A program made the translations under genes and the position numbers. DNA of 45,000 bases, taken from the NCBI GenBank assembly GCA_963575745.1, contig CAUYUJ010019270.1:668554-713553 (forward strand), read 5' to 3'. Positions 28,505 through 38,421 of this stretch are shown piece after piece. How positions within the stretch are numbered: position 1 is the stretch's first letter; the number at the start of each line of letters is the position of its first letter. The notes below the pieces were generated by a model. That model saw only the letters and a list, made by a program, of their open reading frames with translations. It was not told where the DNA came from and searched no databases. This stretch comes from Prorocentrum cordatum (Eukaryota; Sar; Dinophyceae; Prorocentrales; Prorocentraceae).

Positions 28505-30270
28505 CAGACAAAATCTCCGCATCTCGTGGTGCACCGCTTGGCTGGGCCAACGGTGGGGCCGATAACTTCGCCTTTCTTGACCTCACGGACAAAACGGCCT
28601 CCCTGCCCCGGCTCTGCGGCGCGCAGCTTGCAGACCATTTTCGTGGCCTCGTCGGGGTACGACTGAAAATGAGACCCCCCAGGAATCTGGGAAACCTTAG
28701 GAGGGGCGCAGTCGAAACGACACGAGGCCATTCTATCGAACATCGTCGAGTGTACAACCCATGGGTCCTCCGAGACACTGGAATACAAACGATCATAGAT
28801 TGTCTGCGAATTGGCGGACAGGTCAGACTTCAACGCGGTAACGACTTGGTCGCCCCGCGAATGTCTGACCCCGCAGTCGTGCCGCTCCAATGTGAAGCGC
28901 CAGCTCCATCCTTTGGGCGGTCTTCGCAGAGCGCCAAAACCATCTACCGGCTTGGTACTCCAACATCGAAAGATGGCCGGTTCACCATGGAAAAAGCACT
29001 TCCCTTTCGATCGGCGAATGGATTCTTCATCAAGCCTTTCTTTCGCCTGCCCGGTCAGCGCATTAGCTCGCTTCTCCTCTCCAGGCTGGGCCGGCGAGGG
29101 CGCGGCTGCCCTTTTGCCGGGCTTATTGGAAGCGCTAGGCGGGGCAAAGACGCGGGCACAGCTGCGATCATGGCCGCAGACGTCCTGGCCGGACGAACTG
29201 CACCAGCACTTTTGGCAGCAATGCCCAACCCACTTGGGATCGTGCGGCGACGGGGCCCGATCAGGGTTCGCCCACCATGGGCCCTCCATGTAGCGACAAC
29301 CGGGAGACTGACACAATCGCGCGTCGACCCATGCGTCCTTGTCTGACCTAGGGTCCCCGGGCCTAAGACGGGCACGACCTGCTACGCCTCGCGATTGGCG
29401 CTTGACGGAGAGGGGGTCGTCTATCCTGCCCTGCGTTGTTTGTCTAACAGGGTCTCCGTCAGCGGACGCAGCTTTCTTTTGGGCTGCAACCTCCGTCGGG
29501 TTAAACTCGACGCCCCCCTCCATTTCGACGTCTTCTTCCATCGTGACATCGCCGGGGCCGAAAGGGTCAGTCATCCTCCCGATCGGCTGGGCCGACGGGG
29601 CAGCATCCCCAATCGGCTGGGCCGATGGGGTTGCCCTTCGGTCCGCGATGAGAGGGGCCTGTCCTTTCTGTCCGGCAAGGGACTCCCCACCATCGGACAG
29701 GTCCGTGGCGGGTTCACACATGAGATCATCCGAGCATACCGAGGTCAGGACGTTTCCTGGCGGCTGGGCCGCTGGGATATCCAGCGGTTGGCGCGCGGGG
29801 TCAGCCAGTGACCGATCGGTCGCGGGAAGGCCGCGGCAGGCGAGGCCCGCGCAGCCGCAGCGAGGCGGCGGCGCGATCCCGGGGGAGGCCCGCCGGCGGG
29901 TGGCCCGCGCAAGCTCTGGAGACAAAACGGCAGCGGCGCAAATAAATTTGGAAGAGGAGGCAGGATGATGTCGGGATGACAAAGATCGTTCGGCAGCACG
30001 CGCAATGACCACATGTACTTGCTGGGCAAATGCATCGGTGTAAACTTCTGCTGACTTGCAATCCTTACCGCGTGCCTCAACATGATTGTGCGTATCATCA
30101 CATTTGCGCTCGAGTCCCTCAACTACATCATGCGACGTGGATGCGATCGTCCAGGGCTTTTTTTCATGAAGTTGACCTTTCTGCCCTTCTAACCGTACGC
30201 ACACCCGCGCAGAGCCGCTTTGACAAAACCTAGCTCTCTCATGAAATCTTTCACCTGAGGGCCCCTCCAA
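28505..30270 (-). pseudogene. Methyltransferase tail plus cysteine-rich cargo ORF, interrupted by nested element
   Basis: One open frame of about 588 codons to the insertion point. It begins out of phase, but from about residue 30 it reads LEGQKGQLHEKKPWTIASTS...VYTDAFAQQVH. This fits the end of the methyltransferase-like domain at 30189-30584. A disordered acidic region (about 190-290) with two hairpin-derived SAQPIG segments follows. Next is a Cys/His/Trp-rich segment (~310-370: CQSPGCRYMEGPWW...WVGHCCQKCWC...CGHDRSC) that looks zinc-binding, and a folded-looking region with KCFFHGEPAIFRCW. The frame runs into the nested LTR at 28500 and resumes at 19443. Function unknown. Confidence 0.6.
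29583..29626. repeat. Paired dispersed-family hairpins TCGGC/GCCGA and ATCGGC/GCCGAT
   Basis: 29583-29595 (5-bp stem) and 29612-29626 (6-bp stem), both with loop TGG. The intervening bases suggest a local ~30-bp duplication. Confidence 0.85.
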
Positions 30271-30584
30271 TAATTACACTGGGCAGGCCACTCAAGACAA
30301 ACAGTACCCCCCGCTTTGTGCACAGCGCGGGCGATCTCACGGAAATTCCAAAACAGATATCTAAAGTCGGTCCTAATTCCTCGAAGCCTGCGCAAAGCTC
30401 TGTGGTTTCCAGCGCGGATATAATGGGTTTCATTCACATATTGCCAGGGGGAACCACCCATACAGGGCATTGAGCCCCATAGAGCTATATGTTTTCCTTT
30501 AAACTTCTTGATATCACCCAAAGCCAATATTCTCCCTTTGTCGGTTCTCATATCCTCTTCTCCGTGTGTCGTATCACCTAACAA
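30189..30584 (-). pseudogene. Methyltransferase-like domain of outer element (N-terminal part)
   Basis: 131-codon frame. HIALWGSMPCMGGSPW (32-47) has the Pro-Cys of a C5-methyltransferase motif IV (Cys41), although the first Pro is Met here. GGTVCLEWPAQCNYW (92-106) fits motif VI (Glu98). GFVKAALRGCAYG at the end leads, after a frameshift near 30200, into the KPWTIASTS segment of the next frame. It resembles the domain of the nested element only in motif layout, so the two are probably distant relatives. Position after RNase H differs from the nested element, where the domain lies before integrase. Confidence 0.55.
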
Positions 30585-30608
30585 GAATTATTAATGAAAT
30601 TCCTGGGG

Positions 30609-31367
30609 TTACCAACTCTCAGAGCCACAACAATATTCTAATGAGAGTCCATCCCCGTTCCACTGGGTGGCCGGGGCGCAGTCGTCCCGGATCCAGAATT
30701 CGGTCCAGCCGGTCCATCTACTGGGATGGTAGTCGCCATCGCTGGAATCGCCATTCGAATTCTGCTCAAATGGGCGATGATACTTTACGTCTTCATCACG
30801 CCAGTTATCGGTACGGTCAATGTTCAATCCATGGCGGATGTTGATCGCATAGGTACGACGCTGATCGGCTAATCTGTCTGGGTCAACTGGACAATCTGTA
30901 TTCACGGGCGTAAACGTGACAAGTCTGGGAATAAAGTGCCAGCGTCTGAGACTATTTCCGCGCTGAGTCCAGCGATCCTTCTTGTTTTAAAAGTGAGCGG
31001 CAGCAGCAGGGGGAAGGTGAGGAATAATAAGGTTGTAACCAATCATGTATCCTTCTTGCTCGGTTCTAGCTGGCTCGGGTTGTGATTGCGCATCACATTC
31101 CATTCGTGACAGATCCGATGCATCTGATTCACTTTCATTCTCGGTTAGGTCAAACATCGCTCTCATGTCTAACTCTTCCTTTGACCTGGTTTTGTCGGAG
31201 CTTCTCCTGGAACCTTCTCTATTCGTCACAGGGGGGGCTGCGCCCGCTACCACGGCTTGGCCGGGCGCGTTTGCCACCGCGGCCTGGCCGGGGGCAGCGT
31301 CTGTGGCAGCCGGGCGCTTGGCGCCGTGTGGCGCCGCTGGGATATTTATTGGTTTTGGGGAATGCAC
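30609..31367 (-). pseudogene. Linker ORFs between RNase H and the methyltransferase, outer element
   Basis: Two frames, 30987-31367 (126 codons) and 30609-30905 (98 codons). The first is Ala/Pro-rich, then acidic (MFDLTENESESDASD). The second reads LADQRRTYAINIRH...DNWRDEDV...WTGWTEFWIRDD, a compact aromatic motif. The Trp-Thr-Gly-Trp-Thr-Glu-Phe piece resembles the DYWVGYARFQ piece after the nested protease. I infer a small domain joining RNase H to the methyltransferase. A shift between ~30,905 and 30,987 separates the frames. Confidence 0.45.
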
Positions 31368-31374
31368 AGCGGGC

Positions 31375-32230
31375 TTACTTATTGAGACGCTTCTTCTTCT
31401 TCTTATTCATCTTTTTACTCGGTACAACAGCTCCTTTCCGCGAGGCCGAACTAGGACCTAAGCGGGGCTTGAGAATCCCCCCGGGTTTCAAGGGAAGGCC
31501 GTCAGAAAACGTCGAATCTAAATAGTCTCGGTACCGCTTGGCGGTCCAGAACATGGGAGTCACTACGTTGACAAGATATAACACTTGAACCCAGGCCAAT
31601 GGGTCTGTGAATCGCTTCGTGCCAATGTCGGCAGCCTCATTTTGTGTCCGTTCGTACTGGAGTTCCACTATACCTCGGGAAAACTGCTCAGAAACTGCGG
31701 CAGCGTCAATGCGATGAGTTCGAGGAAGGTGCATCAGCTTCATGGGCCCTCCCGCTTGAATAACTTTGCACGCTGCCTGGTTATCTTCCAAGAAAAGACA
31801 ACGCATCTGTCGTCCAAGCAGTATCTCCCAGAGCGGAAGAGCCGCAAGCACCTCTTTTCGCAGGGCAAGGTCGGCAGCAACAATATCAGCTTCAAGCGTG
31901 TTGTGGGGAACACATGTCTGTCGCTGAGACCACATAGATTGACCCGCTCTAGTGTAAGGACCCCGAACCGCTTGATAACTGGCACTTGTGCTCCTGTGTG
32001 TTCGGATGTGACTTGCCAGATCCGCATCGGAGTATTGTTTCAACAAGACATCCTCCATATTATCCCCTACCCACGAGGACATGCGATAATGGGAAGTGGA
32101 CTTAATCTAGCAAATGGGGCGGAACAGATCCATGTCTTGTTGTTCTGTCCATTTGGTAATGCAACTCGCTGCGTGGCAAACTGCGCGGAGAAGGTCGTAT
32201 CAGGCCACTCTCGCACCGTATAGGATCTTC
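31375..32230 (-). pseudogene. pol: RNase H of outer element
   Basis: Frame 31375-32082 (235 codons), with related sequence (KVLMKILYGARVA...) upstream to 32230 broken by stops. Asp19 (YSDADLASH), Glu64 (NTLEADIVAADLALRKE), Asp100 (FLEDNQAAC) and Asp152 (NEAADIGTKRF) are the four carboxylates of copia RNase H. It degrades the RNA strand of the RNA:DNA hybrid. A Lys-rich tail ends at TAA 31375-31377. All four catalytic residues are present, so the damage lies around the domain rather than in it. Confidence 0.85.
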
Positions 32231-32239
32231 ATCAAAACT

Positions 32240-33400
32240 TTAGCCGCACTGGGCTGGAGCACACCCGAACTGGGTCGGTGGCTCCGGGTCGCTGGGGCTG
32301 GCCGCCGCGGCATCAAGGCCGTGCACCGCTACCTCTTGGTCAGGGGGCCCAACGTCAACGTTAATGTTCAAGGCTGACGCGATGGCCTCCTCCGCAGGAG
32401 CGCAAACTTCGCATCGGGGCCCGCCTTGGCCGTCCTCGAGGTCGGCAAGTTCGGGGCCGAACGGAGTGCCTGCAGCGGGATGCGTAGATGGGTCGGTATC
32501 TGTGAGCTGGGCATGCAGTGTGACGCAGGAATCGAAGAATTCAGTCATGTCATACTCAATGACCCTGGCCTGTTTGGGTTCTCTAGGCTGGCATGGCTCA
32601 GGCGGCTGGGCCGCTGAGTCACCCCCCGTTTCCACTTCAGCACTCTCGTCTGGGACGGATGCGTTCTTCTTAACTTTGGGAGGCGGCGGGTCCAGCTCCG
32701 TGGGCAACTCACCCCGCCACTCGACAGGCTGCGTGGATAGCCGGTGCTCGCATCCCAAATAGCGTCCGACCGCGGTCGGAGGGTCTATCTCTATACCTTT
32801 GGGGCAATTGGGAGATGGGGATTGCAGCAGCTTCCATCCTTGAGCTAACTTGTCGGCAGGACCTGCCAGCTCGAAGTCATCAGCGTAGATAATCAAGGAG
32901 AGTTTCAACTCAGTGTGAAAATAGCAGCTCCGCCACGGGCTAGATTTGATAAAGCCGTTGGCCGTGACATGCCCTTCGCAATGTTGCCCCCAATACCCCC
33001 CTGAATCAGGGTGTCCGCACAAAGATAAAATCAATGGGCATACGGGAATGCGCATGTGCGACCAGGACTCAGGTCACTCTTCACGAGGCAGGAACACCCG
33101 TGTCGGGGTGCCGCCCAACTTAGATTGCGTGTGGGCCTGACGGGCGTCGGCTTGTTCAATGCCATGACCGTCAAAGAACCCGTAGGTGTCGGCTGCTTTG
33201 CTAGCCTGCATTGTGGCGGGGCTGCTGGAAAGTTCCTGAGACAAAGCCACATCTTTATTCTGATCTCTCACGCTGGAGCCGCCAAAGACGACCCGGCCCT
33301 TATATTTCCGATCTTTATGTCCTAGCGGCAGCTCGGAATTCTTTTCTACAAGGATTGCGAACAGACGACCAAAGTGCGCAGTCTTCCCTTTGAGTTCTGC
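32240..33400 (-). pseudogene. pol: Reverse transcriptase of outer element (YADD)
   Basis: Frames 33074-33271 and 32240-33055 are in phase and separated only by TGA at 33074-33076, in a place where Trp would fit (REE-stop-PESW). The first contains IEQADARQAHTQ (motif A Asp42). The second has GHPDSGGYWGQHC, a copia-type RT segment, and LSLIIYADDFELAGP (Tyr57-Ala-Asp-Asp60, motif C). Downstream of the palm is a ~150-residue acidic/Pro insertion with an EYDMTEFFDSC segment before RNase H. Upstream sequence to about 33,500 continues the fingers in another frame. Confidence 0.85.
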
Positions 33401-33497
33401 AACAACATCGGCATCTTATTTGACGCCTTTCTCATTCCATGTGCCTATCTCTCGCAATCGGTCCCATTATTTCCTCAAAGCGGCCTTGGCATCTTGT

Positions 33498-34337
33498 TTA
33501 GCCTGGGCTTTCGACTTCGGGAACAGATCGCGCAACAGCGGCATCAATCCGAGTCTGTCGCCACTCATTAGGAAGTTGAAAGGGCTCTTCTACAACTGAG
33601 ATGAGAACAGTGAAAGGATTGTACAAGTAATCTAAGCCAGATCTTCCCTTTTCACGGTGACCTGGCATTGGGGCCGAGCTATGCTGCAACGGCGTCCGAG
33701 GCACGCTGCGCCGCGATGCGGCGGCCGCCGGACTCGAGGTCTGGCTTGCCTCCTGCGTCGCCTCAGATTCCGCGTCAGATAATGGACCCCTACCGACTTG
33801 ACCGGAGGGATCGCCATCGCGCGCGATGGCACCGCCGTGCCAAGTTTTTTTCCACCAGAAACATCGTCGCCATCCGAAAAAACATTCGTCTTCTCCCGAG
33901 TCCTCCTCGGCGGAGGAGTCGGTGGCCACAGCTGCGGCTTGGCCGCCCTGTGCCGCCTGTCTTCGAAAACGTTCAACTACCCACGGAGCGGCTCTCCTCG
34001 CCTTGGGACGTGCTGCAAGGTAAGCACGAGCCGCGGCTGGCTTGGCCACCGCGGGCTCGGATGGAGTTTCTGGATCTTCCACGTCTAAGCCTACGTCGCG
34101 CAAGAGGGCAATACAAGGGCCGGGATCATCAATGCCAAAGAAACCTCTCTTTTCGGCTTTGTATTGTTCAACAGCCGCTCGGCGTTGGAACTGATTCATA
34201 TTAAACCAACGTCCAGGATGAATGCCAGGATTTGTGGATTCAGGCAACTTTTTGTGCCATTGGGAACCGCGCTTTGGATCTGGGTCTGCAACCCGCACTC
34301 GAGTCACGGGAACGTAGTCGGAGTCATAATAAAGCAC
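33498..34337 (-). CDS. Linker ORF between integrase and RT, outer element
   Basis: 279-codon frame. It begins YYDSDYVPVTRVRVADPDPKRGSQWHKKLPE, continuing with KRGFFGIDDPGPC. The middle is Ala/Ser/Glu-rich. It ends VEEPFQLPNEWRQTRIDAAVARS, which fits the start of the RT fingers region. Two dispersed hairpins (33934-33946 and 34038-34048) lie in it. Probably the variable spacer before RT that copia polyproteins usually have. Confidence 0.5.
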   Translation of the reverse strand: MLYYDSDYVPVTRVRVADPDPKRGSQWHKKLPESTNPGIHPGRWFNMNQFQRRAAVEQYKAEKRGFFGIDDPGPCIALLRDVGLDVEDPETPSEPAVAKPAAARAYLAARPKARRAAPWVVERFRRQAAQGGQAAAVATDSSAEEDSGEDECFFGWRRCFWWKKTWHGGAIARDGDPSGQVGRGPLSDAESEATQEASQTSSPAAAASRRSVPRTPLQHSSAPMPGHREKGRSGLDYLYNPFTVLISVVEEPFQLPNEWRQTRIDAAVARSVPEVESPG

Positions 34338-35840
34338 AACTCGAAAGCTGCATGTTTTTTTCGACGACCTGTCAATGGGAGCTTTTGGGTTAGCTCATCT
34401 TTCGTTAGACCAACAAGAATACGGCGATCTTCATAGCATTCCATCGTGTCAAGGTTCTGAGTCGCGCGAGCAAGGGGCTGTCCTTTCCCGGGAATCCTTT
34501 CGCGCGGCTTGGCCGCCGAAAAATTAGACTGACTATCCAAACGGTACTCAATATGTGCGAGACCTAACTTCTGACCTTGATTTTCGTCGGGGCGAGAGTC
34601 TCGCTGTGGGCCCCGGCCGTCAACAACCACAGGCTCGTCATCCACGCACAGACCCCCCGGACCGTCGTCATCGTCGGAATCGGCCTCGGAGTCACGCGGC
34701 GGCGCGTCCTCGCCTCCTCGGGAAGGCGGCGGCGTAACCGCGGCGGGGTCATCTGCACAAAACGGATGGGCCGATTGTGCCCCCGCCCCTTGCCCCGAAC
34801 CGTCTGGGGCGGCCGCGGCTTCGCCAGCGGGAGGGATCGTAACGGAGCGCACTTCACTCATCGCCTTTTCATACGCTTTTCTCATGGGAAATTGTGGCGC
34901 TTGGTCATCGGCAGTGCCATCTAGGATGTTGCTGTAAACTTGATCGGACTTCTCAATGGTGGGTCGCTTGCCCTCAGGCGCGCGCCCTGACCCCATGTTA
35001 AGTCCGTCGAGCTGTCGAAGCGGCGCCGCATAAGTCTCTGGCCCAACCATGCCCCCCGCTCTGTGGACATACCCTAGGTACAACCCAGGGGTCATCGTAC
35101 CACCAGTCTTGGCTATTCGAAACCTTGACTCTGGCGGGGGCACATAGCGTACGAGAGACCCGAAGGGAAGCAGCGGTGCCTCAAACTGATGTCCGAAGCG
35201 ACGCTCCCAACTAGACTTCCCCTCTTCAAGAGTCCTGGCGATGTAGCAGAGACAAAAATATCTAACGGCACATGTCCAATATGGCGGTGGAAGACCGGCC
35301 TGCATCAGAAGAGCCCGGGTCCCCATCTGTACCGCGCCGTTTCCACGTTCAGCAACAGCGTTTTGCTTCTTGTTTCCTGGGATGGTAGGATCGTGGGCAA
35401 TCTTGAGCTCGCAACGTGCCCTTGCGAGCTCGCGCGCGCCATCAGTGTGACAATGTTCTAACTTCTCTCCAGGGGCTTTAATGTTTACTAAAAGTTACAA
35501 CTGTGAACCGCAGACTTGTCGTGTACACCCTGAGCGGCGAAGAAATCAGTAGCTCGGTCGCGAAATGTCACGCACGCGGCCTCATCGTGGAGCCCCCGCG
35601 AGAGTTCATCCATCGCAAACCAATGATCCATCGTCGTCAGATGTCCAAACGAACTGGGGTTAGCGTATGGGCGGGAAACCTTCAGCCCTTGGCTGCGCGC
35701 TTTGCGCTGCTGTCGTCTCAGAGCTTTGGCCCAATTCCATACAGAACAATATGGGTTCTTGGGAGTACGAGTGAGGAGATGCGCGAGGGAGGCTGCGACC
35801 TTCTTGAGTTGCTCGGCAAGGAGACCCGACACCTCAACCT
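34304..35840 (-). pseudogene. pol: Integrase of outer element
   Basis: Frame 35488-35832 has HLLTR...PYCSVWNWAK, the degenerate HHCC zinc site (second His changed to Arg, second Cys to Trp), then TTMDHWFAMDE with the first catalytic Asp (69). After stops in all frames near 35,480, the next frame reads HCHTDGAREL (Asp codon at 35441-35443) and NAVAERGNG (Glu codon at 35348-35350). It continues through 34304-35326 with the core end RRFGHQFEAPLLPFGSLVRYVPP and a Ser/Asp-rich tail. The family is copia-type integrase. Zinc-site changes and the frame break indicate an inactive copy. Confidence 0.78.
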
Positions 35841-36424
35841 CTGCTATCGTCTGGGTATAGTTCTGATGGCGCGTCGATGTCGACTAGGTCGACACCGTCA
35901 GCGCCTCCGACTTTACCCTCCTCGGGCCCGGGGGCCGCGTAGCACGCATCGGAATCCAACCCATGATCCATCTCGTAAGGAAGGCATCCTGAGACCCCGT
36001 ACCAACAAGGCCTCTTATTTGCGGCAGCGCAGGCCACGGCTTGGCCGGACTGAGTGTCGGCGCCACCGACGGCTTGGCCGTGGCAGGGCAAAGTCAAGAG
36101 ACAATTGGAGGCAGCGATGCCGGTAGGTGTCCGAATCCAACCGCATTCGCTAGCCTTGCGAGGCGAATAGTGGAAATAAGTGATGGTATCCGAAGAGTCT
36201 GACGAGGACGGGAAAACGGGCGCGGGCTCAGCCGGCCGTCCGTCAACATAGCTGTGATTTCCAATCAACTCATGTGTATGCAAGTCTATGGTTACGCGAG
36301 TCTGAACAGCATGGGGCGGAGGTCCTCCCGCCGATTCCACATTATCCAGAAATGCCTTGGCGCCTGGCGTCACGCAACACCGCCGCCCGGGGGTTCCACC
36401 CTCCCCAGCGGCAGCCGCGCACAT
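35834..36424 (-). pseudogene. Region between protease and integrase, outer element
   Basis: 196-codon frame. The early residues (CVTPGAKAFLDNVESAGG...) and THELIGNHSYVDG look folded. Further on there is CGWIRTPTGIAASNCLLTLPCHGQ and an acidic tail leading to integrase. Two hairpins of the dispersed family lie close together at 36037-36047 and 36069-36081, both translated as Gly-Gln-Ala. Unrecognised. Confidence 0.45.
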
Positions 36425-37482
36425 CCACTGACCAGCGCCTCCTTGCCTGAAAGGGTCAAGTACGGAATCTTGCCCTCAACGATCAGGTCCACTCTTTGAC
36501 CGTTGGGCAACAGGAGGTAGGGCCTTCGGCCAGCTGGCCAGAAGAAGCTAAAGCCGTGATCCACGCACCGCCCACCTACCGAGATCACGCACGGAGTGTC
36601 CGGCATGACCACTGCGTTGAAACTACCACCCTTGAATTTTGGGCATGCGATTCGAACTGAACCGAGGGCTTTTGGTTCTCCACCAGCAGTGGAGTGATCG
36701 ACTGCGGAAGCTTTCGGATGAATCTCACTGCACCTGCGCTCTTAATATATCTTTCCGCTATGGGGTTATACCCACACCCTGTATGAATGATAAAGCTCTG
36801 CGCTCCGAGGTATGCAGCATCTTTGTCTGTGCATCCCGCAGCGGCTGTGCCGCGTGGGCCCTCTTCCCCCTCCTCAGTCCTCAACCAAAGGTGCCAGACG
36901 TCATCTTGTAGGTCTGATGCCTTGATGAAGGCCTCCGCCGCAGATGCCCTCCACTGGGTGGACAATTGCCGGCGCGTATCATCTGGGAACCTCCACCTGT
37001 CTTCAGCACTCGAGGGCAACTCTTAGGTCGCGGCGACGCGCCTTCCTACGAGCGAGGGCGGGTTCCGCAGTTGAGGGGTCAAATCGGACGCGGAAATTGC
37101 GCCGACCCTTTGTCTGAGATCGAATGCAACTCTTGCTGGGGGGCTCGCTCCAATACATCTTGATGGCGCCCCGAGAAAGAGGATGCAGGAAATTGGCAAG
37201 AATCATTGCGATGCCCTCAACTTGCTCCCTGCGCTCGTGGAGGATATCTCCACTGGAAGAGTTGTCATCAACTCCTCTGCTTGCATTTACAAAGGCCTTT
37301 GGGAAATAAGGGCCGGCCTGCTTCTGCCCTGGGAGGCCCCGAACTAACGGGGCTGGGCACGCGAACGCGCCCAGGCTGACTGGGTCAGTGGACGCACTCT
37401 TGCCTCCCCGCAATCGGCTTGACCGGCGCGGGCACCGCCGCGTCCGTCTCGCGAGGAAAGCAAGAAGTATCATCCTTCGCAA
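36370..37482 (-). pseudogene. pol: Aspartic protease region of outer element, catalytic Asp lost
   Basis: Three frames overlap: 37003-37482, 36585-37019 and 36370-36612. The second holds AAYLGAQSFIIHTGCGYNPIAE, where the active-site Asp-Thr-Gly is His79-Thr80-Gly81 (codon CAT instead of GAT). After a frameshift, the third reads PDTPCVISVGGRCVDHGFSFFWP...YLLLPNGQRVDLIVEGKIPYL, the flap and C-terminal strand of a retropepsin-like fold. The first frame is a charged leader (HERREQVEGIAMILANFL...). A single G-to-C change at 36804 would account for the lost Asp. Without it the protease could not cleave the polyprotein. Confidence 0.7.
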
Positions 37483-37488
37483 AATTAA

Positions 37489-38421
37489 TCAAATCAGTCC
37501 GTCTGCACTGGCGGCGTGGCCGCCAGTGCAGAGCCAGTGTCGCGGATGGTTGGGCGTGGTCTTGGCGAACCAACAGTCCTTTCCACGCGTGCACTGTCCC
37601 GTTTCCTTGAAAGAGCGGCAAATATTGTCTTTGCTCTTGCCTTTGCCTTTGCCTCTGTCTCCATCGCTCTGGCGTCGCTCTGAGCTCGCGCTGGCGGCCC
37701 TCGAGCCGCCGCCTCCTGAGGATGAAGAAAAATTGGCAGCAGCGGCATTGGCTTGCTTGACTGTGCGCTCGTGCCCCAGAGGCTTTCCCGCTTTGAACTT
37801 GGCCTCTTCATATTTGTCACGCTTGAACTTTTCTTCTGCGGTCAGAGATCTGCGTTGCTTATAGCAACCATCGCGGGGTCCACGGCAGTTCTTGGGGTCG
37901 CGTGAGACAGGGTAGCGCGGCAACTTGCTCTGTTTTTCGCGCGAACGTTCAGATTGGCTTCTAGTTCGCCGCTGCGCACCCTTTCCACGGCCACCTGCCG
38001 GGGTCTGAGATCGGCCCCGTGCCTCTCGACCACGACCTTTAGGTTTCTCAGGCCCCCCTCGAGAACGCGTGTTCTGAGCTGGGGCAACGTTCGGGTTAGC
38101 CCCCGCAGCCGGCGGGGCCGGAGCGGCAGCTTTGGGCTTCTTGTGATCAAACGGGCAACCCTGACCCGCGCACGGGCAGGTCTCTCCTTTGCGGACGAAT
38201 TTGCACGTTGTCTCGCCCTTTGGCGCTCCACTCTTCATAACATCTGTGGGTTCCCCGAGACGCGCTGCTACCTCTGCCGCAGCGGCTTTGCCGTTGAGGC
38301 CTCGGCGATTCTCGTGGCCGTTGCCTCCACCGCCGCCCAAACGCATCTGACGAGCACGTTGATTCAAAGTACCCTCACGCAGATCGATGTTCCATTCTTC
38401 TTCTTCGCGCAACCTCATCAT
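37489..38421 (-). CDS. gag: CCCH zinc-finger, nucleocapsid-like ORF of outer element
   Basis: 310-codon frame. Its ATG overlaps the stop of the preceding ORF (ATGA at 38418-38421). CKFVRKGETCPCAGQGCPFDH (Cys73, Cys82, Cys89, His93) is a CCCH-like finger. CRSFKETGQCTRGKDCWFAK (Cys268, Cys277, Cys283) is a second finger whose His position is Lys287. Between them lies an Arg/Lys/Ser/Gly-rich basic region with RRTRSQSERSREKQ. It likely binds RNA in place of the usual CCHC knuckle. The 14-bp hairpin at 37502-37532 is in its last codons. The ATGA overlap suggests a coupled start or a frameshift. Confidence 0.65.
   Translation of the reverse strand: MMRLREEEEWNIDLREGTLNQRARQMRLGGGGGNGHENRRGLNGKAAAAEVAARLGEPTDVMKSGAPKGETTCKFVRKGETCPCAGQGCPFDHKKPKAAAPAPPAAGANPNVAPAQNTRSRGGPEKPKGRGREARGRSQTPAGGRGKGAQRRTRSQSERSREKQSKLPRYPVSRDPKNCRGPRDGCYKQRRSLTAEEKFKRDKYEEAKFKAGKPLGHERTVKQANAAAANFSSSSGGGGSRAASASSERRQSDGDRGKGKGKSKDNICRSFKETGQCTRGKDCWFAKTTPNHPRHWLCTGGHAASADGLI
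37502..37532. repeat. 14-bp perfect hairpin, loop GTG
   Basis: Arms 37502-37515 and 37519-37532 are fully complementary, with loop GTG at 37516-37518. The inner part GCGGC-GTG-GCCGC is a member of the dispersed hairpin family. The outer nine pairs are an extension not seen in other copies. It lies in the last codons of the CCCH ORF. Confidence 0.9.
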
